Part shown: positions 24,847-31,789 of the stretch, in pieces
Layout: every line of letters starts with the position of its first letter
Numbering within the stretch: the stretch's first letter is position 1
Assembly: GCA_030378105.1 (NCBI GenBank)
Contig: JAUCGL010000024.1
Location: 1 to 40,178 of the forward strand
Direction of reading: 5' to 3'
Length of the DNA stretch: 40,178 nt
Source of the DNA: Candidatus Halobeggiatoa sp. HSG11
GTDB taxonomy: Bacteria; Pseudomonadota; Gammaproteobacteria; Beggiatoales; Beggiatoaceae
Notes under the pieces: generated by a model
The model's database searches: none
Told to the model about the DNA's origin: nothing
Seen by the model: only the letters and a program-made list of their open reading frames with translations
Made by a program: the position numbers and the translations under genes

Positions 24847-27007
24847 AACCTAAATAACAAACTTGTCAAGTTTAAATTTTTCTAAGCCATCTATACGATG
24901 GATAACATCATAATGTAAGCTTTGATACAATTTTAAGCTTTCTAAGCCATCTATACGATGGATAACTAGCGTTTAGTACTTTAGAGCTTATTAAATTTTT
25001 TCTAAGCCATCTATACGATGGATAACGATACTTTTGTGGCTCATTTGTTGTTTTTAATTTTCTAAGCCATCTATACGATGGATAACTCAAGAGGTTTATG
25101 GCTGATTGGAATACATACTTTCTAAGCCATCTATACGATGGATAACCTGCATATTTAGCCATTGCAGTGTTACGAATTTTTCTAAGCCATCTATACGATG
25201 GATAACATTATACAATGGCCATATTCTGCGTGAATAGTTTTCTAAGCCATCTATACGATGGATAACTATTGATGCCGTCCGTATTCCATTCTGTCCTCTT
25301 TCTAAGCCATCTATACGATGGATAACTTGTTTTAAAGCGGGTGGTAAATTCCATCTATTTTCTAAGCCATCTATACGATGGATAACGGTATCTGGAGTGG
25401 CTGGTATCTGGAGTGGCTTTTCTAAGCCATCTATACGATGGATAACTATAACATCTATTTCCAACTTGACGACAATATTTTCTAAGCCATCTATACGATG
25501 GATAACGTGGAACTAGAAAATTAACGATAACATGGAAATTTCTAAGCCATCTATACGATGGATAACAACCTGCTGAAAAAGGCGAGGACGGTGGTTTATT
25601 TCTAAGCCATCTATACGATGGATAACGAACGAAGCTATAAAAGATGCGTTGGATGTTTTTTCTAAGCCATCTATACGATGGATAACACCTGTCAATGAAA
25701 GTTTATTAGATAACTTTATTTCTAAGCCATCTATACGATGGATAACATCTGTTTTTTAGTTGGAATACTTGACCGAATTTTCTAAGCCATCTATACGATG
25801 GATAACATAACATCTAAATTCCATCTCATTAAAATCAATTTCTAAGCCATCTATACGATGGATAACAGGCTTTATAAAATGAAGAAAGTTATTTTAGTGT
25901 TTCTAAGCCATCTATACGATGGATAACCTTAATGATAGTAATCTTAGTATAGAAGACTTTTTCTAAGCCATCTATACGATGGATAACGCTACAAAGATAG
26001 TCGTGGTTTTTTAACTTGCTTTCTAAGCCATCTATACGATGGATAACAGTCCACTGACTGGACACAGATTACAGGAATTTTTCTAAGCCATCTATACGAT
26101 GGATAACACCACACAAACATAAAACGTGTGGAAATATTTTTTCTAAGCCATCTATACGATGGATAACCAAAAACAGCTATAATCTTCGGCTGTTTTGTCT
26201 TTCTAAGCCATCTATACGATGGATAACCAAGCGTTGAAAATTATCAAATTGCTAGTATTTTTCTAAGCCATCTATACGATGGATAACGGGATTATCTGCA
26301 CTAAACAATTGACTCTCAATTTCTAAGCCATCTATACGATGGATAACGTTTGGCTACAAAAAACGCTATAATCTTGCGTTTTCTAAGCCATCTATACGAT
26401 GGATAACACACCGGCACACGTTGTTGGCATTGTTGACATTTTCTAAGCCATCTATACGATGGATAACGCTCCTTAATATCGTTTACAGTGCATAATCTAT
26501 TTCTAAGCCATCTATACGATGGATAACAAAACTGTAGTTATAAGAATCTATATTCGTATTTTCTAAGCCATCTATACGATGGATAACAGGGACGTAACAG
26601 AATAGTATGGAAACTAACTTTTCTAAGCCATCTATACGATGGATAACTGAAATATGCAGGAGTTGCTGTTTATCCTAATTTTCTAAGCCATCTATACGAT
26701 GGATAACTGAATGGTTATACACAAGTTTTAAGTTGCAAATTTCTAAGCCATCTATACGATGGATAACTAGATAGCATGGCATCTTATGCGGATAAGTCAT
26801 TTCTAAGCCATCTATACGATGGATAACTTATTGTACATAGTTTTGGCTTATCGTTTTCTTTTCTAAGCCATCTATACGATGGATAACGCTGATTGCAATT
26901 AAGATACTTTGTTAAATTTTTTCTAAGCCATCTATACGATGGATAACGATTTTTTCAACTCCAATCTCTATGCTTCCATTTTCTAAGCCATCTATACGAT
27001 GGATAAC
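24361..27007 (-). CRISPR. Type I-F CRISPR array, 46 repeats
   Basis: The array is transcribed on the minus strand, as shown by the repeat ending in the I-F 5' handle CTTAGAAA. The main repeat is 28 nt: GTTAT, stem CCATC, loop GTATA, stem GATGG, then CTTAGAAA. I count 46 repeats and 45 spacers. The 36 leader-proximal repeats (24879-27007) are identical, with 32-nt spacers apart from one of 33 nt (25867-25899). Nine of the ten leader-distal repeats carry a different stem and loop and have spacers of 14, 26 or 32 nt. The leader is at 27008-27165. The cleavage hairpin matches what Csy4-type enzymes recognise. Confidence 0.98.
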
Positions 27008-27165
27008 ACACAATCAGTGTAACAAACAATTTATTTTAATTCAAATTTTAAAGAAAAATGAATAAAACACAATGTTTTTTGCTCTATATTTTTTATCATT
27101 TAAATTCAAATACTTACAAAATATCGAAAAAACATTGTATTTTATTCATAATTTATTTATCTCAA
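27008..27165 (-). promoter_or_regulatory. CRISPR leader with a long inverted repeat
   Basis: These 158 AT-rich bases lie between the csy4 stop and the first repeat. Arms of 23 nt at 27058-27080 and 27127-27149 are inverted copies with one mismatch (ATGAATAAAA...CAATGTTTTTT), separated by 46 bases. On the minus strand TTGAAT, then 15 bases, then TATAGA is a possible array promoter inside the loop. No clear IHF site was found. The array could also be read from the csy operon. Confidence 0.7.
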
Positions 27166-27711
27166 TCATGATTTTCTGAGCAAACCGTAGCTGTTAAATA
27201 TTTGTCTTACAAAATCATCACTTTTAACATGTATCGGTTTAACAAAAATTGTAAAACGTTTTTCTTTTGTTTTAATAACAAAATACTTTTTACTACCATT
27301 TTCTGCTTGCTCATTGTAATACTCAAGCAATTTTCGTCGCTTAGTTTCTACATCTTCAGCACTTAACTTAAACTCTTTTTTTATGTAACGTATTTGTTCA
27401 CGAACTTTGCGTTGAACATCGTAAATCGTTCGTACACGCTTACAAAGAGTTATTTCAGCATCAGCCTGCTCAAACTTAGCACTAAAAATATGCCGTCTGA
27501 CATCATGAACCAGTGCCTCATCCGCTAAAATTTGCTCTAACTCACTTAATTCACTTGCATAAAGCATAATCTTATCACGTTGAAAATATAAGCCAATATT
27601 GTTTTTATCATGCCGATGCAAATAACCGTGAATACGAGTCAGAGATTTATTAACAAAATAAGGCCCATCTTCTGGATCAGTCACTTCAAGAGTTAGTTTA
27701 TGAACTGACAT
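27166..27711 (-). CDS. csy4: Cas6f (Csy4), crRNA-processing endoribonuclease
   Basis: A 181-aa protein of normal Csy4 length. The likely catalytic His28 lies in RIHGYLHRHD, the place of the family's active-site His. A basic helix near residues 99-125 suits binding to the repeat hairpin, and the C-terminus has FTIFVKP followed by the conserved YGL (SYGLLRKS). It cuts after the hairpin and stays on the crRNA 3' end in the Csy complex. Its start shares one base with the csy3 stop (TAATG). The PWF-like end seen in some relatives is absent. Two hairpin types in the array and one in the guide upstream of csy1 are its expected substrates. Confidence 0.88.
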   Translation of the reverse strand: MSVHKLTLEVTDPEDGPYFVNKSLTRIHGYLHRHDKNNIGLYFQRDKIMLYASELSELEQILADEALVHDVRRHIFSAKFEQADAEITLCKRVRTIYDVQRKVREQIRYIKKEFKLSAEDVETKRRKLLEYYNEQAENGSKKYFVIKTKEKRFTIFVKPIHVKSDDFVRQIFNSYGLLRKS

Positions 27712-28742
27712 TATTTATCCTTACCTTTGCCAGAATAAACACCACCCCGAATAAAACAAGCCATTAAATAATGACCAGCACCCGAATTTCCTTCAATTCC
27801 CTTCTTCTCATCCAACAAACGATTAAGCATAGAATAAACACTATTATCTTTAATACTCGTACCAGTTCGATGTAATTTTTGATTCTTTTTATCCGGTCCA
27901 AAAGGATCAACAGGAATAGCATGAGTTGCATTTTCAGCATACCAAGTATCTATTGTGCGAATCGCATTACCAATCTTTTGACTATGAAAAGCCGCAACTC
28001 GTTTGCCATAACTGGAAACATCAAATAAAACCTTACTCTTAGTTTCTTTATCATCATTAACAAACTCTTGCGATGGATAAATCTCTTGTCCGTAGCCAAT
28101 TTTACCACTCGCCTCAACATAAATAACAACAGCATTATCCTTATCAAACAAAGCATTAGCAAATTGTTCAACAAAACCATCAAAAGCCTTTTGGTCTTGA
28201 CTTTTTTTGAACTTATCATCAAACCCAAAACCTAAATCAATGTTAAATTCATGTTTCTTCTCACCTATTTGCAGAGTTATTTGCCTATTTTCAGCATATT
28301 TATTCCGCCATAAAAATTTCCCGTTTACCAAGTTAGTCAAATAGCGATAGGCCAATAGTTTTCCACCAACTTCCGTTTTATAACGCTTAATAAACTCCTT
28401 AAAAATACCCAACGCATCAGGATTATTACTTATCACATCATCAAGTAACGAAGTGATTTTTAAATTGAACTTCAAACAATAACTATCATGTTCTGGCGGT
28501 AAAAAACAAGTATCAACAGTTTGAATATTAGAAGACACAGTTTGCTCTTTATTAGCATCCGAATCCTTCTTAGCCTTCTCACCTTCTTTCAGACTGCCCA
28601 ATGTACCAACCAAGCTAACTTCTTGTAACCTAACTGGTTTATTATCAGTTTTTTTATCCATACTATCAAAACTATAAAACAAACCATGACTTGGTGAAAT
28701 AGTACGAGTTATCGCATTAACTGATGGTAATTTAATAGCCAT
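27711..28742 (-). CDS. csy3: Cas7f (Csy3), backbone subunit of type I-F Cascade
   Basis: A 343-aa protein with strong Csy3 motifs: FLWRN (143-147), GYGQEIYPSQEF (216-227), FHSQKIGNAIRTIDTWY (252-268), and HYLMACFIRGGVYSG near the C-terminus. Six copies coat a 32-nt spacer, one per six nucleotides, forming the filament that holds guide RNA. AAGGAGT sits nine bases before the ATG, the best ribosome-binding site of the locus, as expected for the most abundant subunit. A MITE occupies the 157-base gap from csy2, so this gene and csy4 may depend on read-through or on a promoter in that gap. Confidence 0.96.
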   Translation of the reverse strand: MAIKLPSVNAITRTISPSHGLFYSFDSMDKKTDNKPVRLQEVSLVGTLGSLKEGEKAKKDSDANKEQTVSSNIQTVDTCFLPPEHDSYCLKFNLKITSLLDDVISNNPDALGIFKEFIKRYKTEVGGKLLAYRYLTNLVNGKFLWRNKYAENRQITLQIGEKKHEFNIDLGFGFDDKFKKSQDQKAFDGFVEQFANALFDKDNAVVIYVEASGKIGYGQEIYPSQEFVNDDKETKSKVLFDVSSYGKRVAAFHSQKIGNAIRTIDTWYAENATHAIPVDPFGPDKKNQKLHRTGTSIKDNSVYSMLNRLLDEKKGIEGNSGAGHYLMACFIRGGVYSGKGKDK

Positions 28743-28803
28743 ATATTTATACTCCTTAAATTTGTAAATTTTTGATTAAAGTGTTTAATAACAATAGTAT
28801 ATT

Positions 28804-28882
28804 TGTAGGGTGGATAAGCGGAGCGTCATCCACCATTGTATAATAATGATGGTGTATGACGTTAACACTTATACACCCTACA
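28804..28882. mobile_element. MITE-like repeat A, copy 2, inside the csy operon
   Basis: It begins TGTAGGGTGGATAAGCGGAG and ends CACTTATACACCCTACA, forming inverted ends. It matches 10397-10472. It lies between csy2 and csy3, which are normally adjacent or overlapping. Confidence 0.85.
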
Positions 28883-28899
28883 TTTAATGTCTCTCATAA

Positions 28900-29757
28900 T
28901 TAAAACTGCCCAACCTGTTTAACAAGATAACTATTATCAAGCATTTTAGCTTGCCAAAACAATTCATTAAAATCTTGTTGCCGATAATAAACTAATTCGT
29001 GCAAACCAATAATTGGCTCCGCAAATGCGTGAGGACAATCATCAACACGTACACCAATACGCTTTCTTGGATTTTCCAACAACTGATAACCGGATAAAGA
29101 AGCAAAATACCAACCTTTACGGCGTTTATACTGTTTCTTACCATTTTCATCAAGCTCAACAAAAGTAGCCAAAAAATTATTAAACGCCTTACTATAATTA
29201 GAGTTCTTTGCCTCCTCAACCAACTCATCAGTTGCATCTTGAACAAGCCAACCTTTTTCAGTTTTTAAAGCTTCTTGTAAATCTTTATCATTTTGATAAA
29301 CCTTAATATTATCATCTGCCATAACCTGAATATCACCACCAGCAAAACGATTGAATAACACAAATTTTCGGATATAGTCAATAAGAGATATTTCATCCGG
29401 TTCAGCAATATCTAAAGAAATAACAATTGTGTGTTGTAAACTGCCTTTTATTTCAGGTGGATTCATAGGAATATTCAAAGCTTTATGATTATTCTCATTC
29501 AAATGTCCGGCCAAACTAGCATTACCCTGATAAAATTCCAATTGCTTTATTATGCTAAAAACTTTCTCTGAACCAAGTTTAATAGCCCGATCTTCTCCAG
29601 ACAATTCATCTGGTTCTGGTAATTTTTTATCTAAATAACGAGCCAAATTATGAGCAAAACCAATATAAGCATTTTGGGATAAATCGGCGGTTAAATAACT
29701 GGAAGATAAATTGCAATTAATCACTTCCATGTTACGGTAAACAATATAAGTTGCCAT
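28900..29757 (-). CDS. csy2: Cas5f (Csy2), Cascade subunit at the crRNA 5' handle
   Basis: A 285-aa protein, slightly short for Csy2. Points of agreement with the family are GFAHNLAR near residue 33, RFAGGDI near 136, GWYFASLSGYQLLENPR near 216, and a C-terminal block with PIIGLHELVYYR. With Csy1 it grips the 8-nt 5' handle CUUAGAAA and the PAM end. It starts three bases after the csy1 stop and is followed by a MITE. Overall similarity to well-known Csy2 proteins is modest, so position in the operon adds to the call. Confidence 0.88.
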   Translation of the reverse strand: MATYIVYRNMEVINCNLSSSYLTADLSQNAYIGFAHNLARYLDKKLPEPDELSGEDRAIKLGSEKVFSIIKQLEFYQGNASLAGHLNENNHKALNIPMNPPEIKGSLQHTIVISLDIAEPDEISLIDYIRKFVLFNRFAGGDIQVMADDNIKVYQNDKDLQEALKTEKGWLVQDATDELVEEAKNSNYSKAFNNFLATFVELDENGKKQYKRRKGWYFASLSGYQLLENPRKRIGVRVDDCPHAFAEPIIGLHELVYYRQQDFNELFWQAKMLDNSYLVKQVGQF

Positions 29758-29760
29758 ATC

Positions 29761-31128
29761 TTAAAATCCTCCACCTAAAGTGATTTTCTGCTCAAACTGT
29801 AACCAAATCTCATCCACAATTTTATCGTGAATTTTTTCCCCAAATTTAGGCAACTTCTTAAAACTACTTTTCAGAGCCTCATAAAATGGAGCATATTTTT
29901 CATCTTTGTCCAATTTTATATTGTTGAAAAGTACAGCTTGATAAATCAATTTAGTTTCAGCAATTAACTGTTTCTTATCAGATTCATCAGCATTTTCATA
30001 ATGTTGTTGAATGCTATGTACTTGTTGCATCATACTGTTAATGGCCATATCAACCGCAATTTCTAAATGACGTTCCCTAGTTTTATTTGGCAATTTACTA
30101 TTTTCATAACCTGCAAGTTGTTTTTCTACGTCATCTTGTGTATCTTTATACCATAAAAAACGGCCAGTTTTATTAAGCATAAAAAGATAGCGTCTGGCTT
30201 GTTTTTTGGACTGTTTTGGAAACTTCATTTGAAACCGAGAATTTTGCCCGGCAACTTCACCAGTTGCAGTACCAGCATTACTTGGATTACTACCGCCAAG
30301 ACTTATATTTTTAAATTGATTGCTTTGATTTTTAACATAAAACCATTCTTTAGCACTAGCAGCAAATACCACTGGATTGATAATTGGAGTGATTGCAATA
30401 TAATCATTTTCACCATCAAACACTGGCAATAATATTTGTTTATCCATAACATGCAAACTTTCCACACAACTTGCTGTTTTACCAAATGCTTGTGTGAGTT
30501 TATCCTGCAATTGCTTAAAAGTTGGTTTAGAAATAACTTGCTGAAAAAACTGTTGAATTTGCTGACTATCATCACGATCATTTACAAGATGTTCAGCAAT
30601 ACTTGAACCATTGATACGAGTAATTAAACAAGCATAAAAAGCACTATCGGCATTAGTTCCACCACTGATACTTATTTTAGCAGTTGCATCCGACAATTGA
30701 TTGGCAGTAAAACCATGCTCACCTTGAGTTTGATTATCTGGTTCAGGACAAAACTGTACATTAGATAAAGTATTCAAAGGTTTGCTATGATAGAAACCAA
30801 GTTTATCTGCGGCATCTAACAGTTTTTTTAGCTTTTTATCAGTTGCAGTAAGCGGTTTAGGACTTTCATAATTGATTTCAATTTTATTCCAATTTGTTGC
30901 ATCTTCAGTCGTTGGTAAAATTATACTCAATTCAATCTCAAAAATTTTGGCACAAGTAACAGCAAGTATAGCCGTTATTTGGTCATTTTTTATCTTAATA
31001 TTACTGCGAGTATTTTTATAATATTTAATAAAATCATCAATTTTAATAGATTGTGATGTTCCATTGTACTTTGGTAACTGTGCCAAAGGAAAAATATTAT
31101 CACTTATTAAAAAATTAATTGTGGGCAT
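29761..31128 (-). CDS. csy1: Cas8f (Csy1), large subunit of type I-F Cascade
   Basis: A 455-aa protein in the first position of the csy operon, of normal length for Cas8f. The clearest motif is NISLGGSNPSN (274-284), which corresponds to the FGGTKPQNIS region of other Csy1 proteins. The rest is diverged and helical towards the C-terminus (about 345-455), where Cas8f has the bundle that recruits Cas2-3. Its job is to read the CC PAM and hold the 5' handle with Csy2. Only a weak ribosome-binding site (AGAGA) precedes the ATG. The 5' region is long and contains the target of the guide-like locus at 31501-31583. Confidence 0.85.
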   Translation of the reverse strand: MPTINFLISDNIFPLAQLPKYNGTSQSIKIDDFIKYYKNTRSNIKIKNDQITAILAVTCAKIFEIELSIILPTTEDATNWNKIEINYESPKPLTATDKKLKKLLDAADKLGFYHSKPLNTLSNVQFCPEPDNQTQGEHGFTANQLSDATAKISISGGTNADSAFYACLITRINGSSIAEHLVNDRDDSQQIQQFFQQVISKPTFKQLQDKLTQAFGKTASCVESLHVMDKQILLPVFDGENDYIAITPIINPVVFAASAKEWFYVKNQSNQFKNISLGGSNPSNAGTATGEVAGQNSRFQMKFPKQSKKQARRYLFMLNKTGRFLWYKDTQDDVEKQLAGYENSKLPNKTRERHLEIAVDMAINSMMQQVHSIQQHYENADESDKKQLIAETKLIYQAVLFNNIKLDKDEKYAPFYEALKSSFKKLPKFGEKIHDKIVDEIWLQFEQKITLGGGF

Positions 31129-31310
31129 GATTGGTTCTCTTGTAAATGATCTTCTAAACTAGAGATGTTTTCTCCATTGAAATGGGCAGACATTCTTAGT
31201 TCTTTATATTTCTCTTTCAAACTTGTATACTTTTTTGATAAGGCAATCTTGGCATTTATCAACTTGTTGGTTATCATTGGAATTAAAATTATTCATATTT
31301 TTTGCCTTTG

Positions 31311-31394
31311 AGTGTTTTAAACATTAATATTAAATAGGAACATTTTTTATTAACACAAGGGATATATTGATTTTTTAATTTATGTTATATTATA
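31311..31394 (-). promoter_or_regulatory. csy operon promoter region containing a partial protospacer
   Basis: On the minus strand a perfect TATAAT lies at 31394-31389. A second, weaker pair, TTGTGT (31358-31353) and TATTTA (31336-31331) with 16 bases between, lies closer to the gene. The bases 31336-31319 match the 31529 spacer at 17 of 18 positions and are preceded by CC (31338-31337). A bound Cascade would cover the second -10, or block elongation from the first promoter about 50 bases after its start. Confidence 0.6.
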
Positions 31395-31396
31395 GT

Positions 31397-31490
31397 CTAT
31401 AGCTTTTCAGATAAATATTTTCGCCAATAGACCTGACAGGTTTCGCAAACCTGTCAGGTCTTGGAACCTTTATTTTTTTGAAAAACTATA
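31397..31490. mobile_element. MITE F, copy 2, between the csy promoter and the guide locus
   Basis: The arms are CTATAGCTTTTCA and TTGAAAAACTATA; the core is AGACCTGACAGG...CCTGTCAGGTCT. It is the inverted counterpart of 15275-15367. Its right arm contains TTGAAA, the candidate -35 of the guide RNA. Confidence 0.85.
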
Positions 31491-31504
31491 AGAATGATTA
31501 TAAT
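31478..31504 (+). promoter_or_regulatory. Candidate promoter of the guide-like RNA
   Basis: TTGAAA (31478-31483) and a perfect TATAAT (31499-31504) are separated by 15 bases, two fewer than ideal. Transcription would begin near 31511, just before the stem half GATGG and the handle CTTAGAAA. Confidence 0.5.
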
Positions 31505-31583
31505 CTATCACTTAAGATGGCTTAGAAATATTTAATATCAATGTTTTTTTTAACCTCATCCACCAACTTAGGTGGCTTCCATT
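31501..31583 (+). ncRNA. Two-repeat mini-array upstream of csy1: putative autoregulatory crRNA-like guide (creR-type)
   Basis: The first repeat (31501-31528) is degenerate but ends GATGGCTTAGAAA, identical to the main repeat, with CTATC able to pair with GATGG. The spacer is 31529-31554 (26 nt). The second repeat (31555-31583) has an intact hairpin CCACC-AACTTA-GGTGG and CTT, exactly the 29-nt variant of the old array end; its last bases are replaced where repeat E begins. Spacer positions 1-18 (TATTTAATATCAATGTTT) match the csy1 upstream region except position 11, next to CC; positions 19-23 do not match. By analogy with creR guides in other types, Cascade would bind without cleaving and repress csy1. 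Seen: repeats, match, PAM. Inferred: transcription and function. Confidence 0.75.
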
Positions 31584-31681
31584 AAATTAAGGGCAACCAT
31601 AAAGGATTGCCCCTACATTATGTGTAGGGGTTATTTCTTATGGTTACATCCTAATCAATTTGCTTAACGCAAATGGCAGTG
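31579..31681 (+). repeat. Repeat E, copy 2, abutting the guide locus
   Basis: It starts CCATTAAATTAAGGGCAACC and contains CCCCTAC-ATTATGT-GTAGGGG followed by TTATTTCTT, which could serve as a transcription terminator for the guide RNA. It matches 19767-19845 inverted. Its first bases replace the last bases of the second CRISPR-like repeat. Confidence 0.75.
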
Positions 31682-31789
31682 ACCATTTTATTTAAATCAA
31701 TCAATATTTTAACTTGGTACACCTTATTAAATCCTGAAAATCCTAATTCTGACAAAAAATATCCTGTACAAAGCAACATCAGTTAAAAA

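Noticed and set aside
24908-25695. Open frames on the minus strand with repeated VIHRIDGLE or YPSYRWLRK peptides
   Set aside because: They are translations of the CRISPR repeats and spacers; the 60-bp period keeps the frame open by chance.
19894-31128. CRISPR-associated transposon (Tn7-like I-F3)
   Set aside because: No tniQ or tns genes are present, cas1 and an intact cas2-3 are, and the guide at 31501 matches the csy promoter and not an attachment site.
27166-31128. Minimal I-F2 variant lacking Cas8
   Set aside because: Four effector genes are present, csy3 has canonical I-F1 motifs, and a 455-aa Cas8f-type protein heads the operon.
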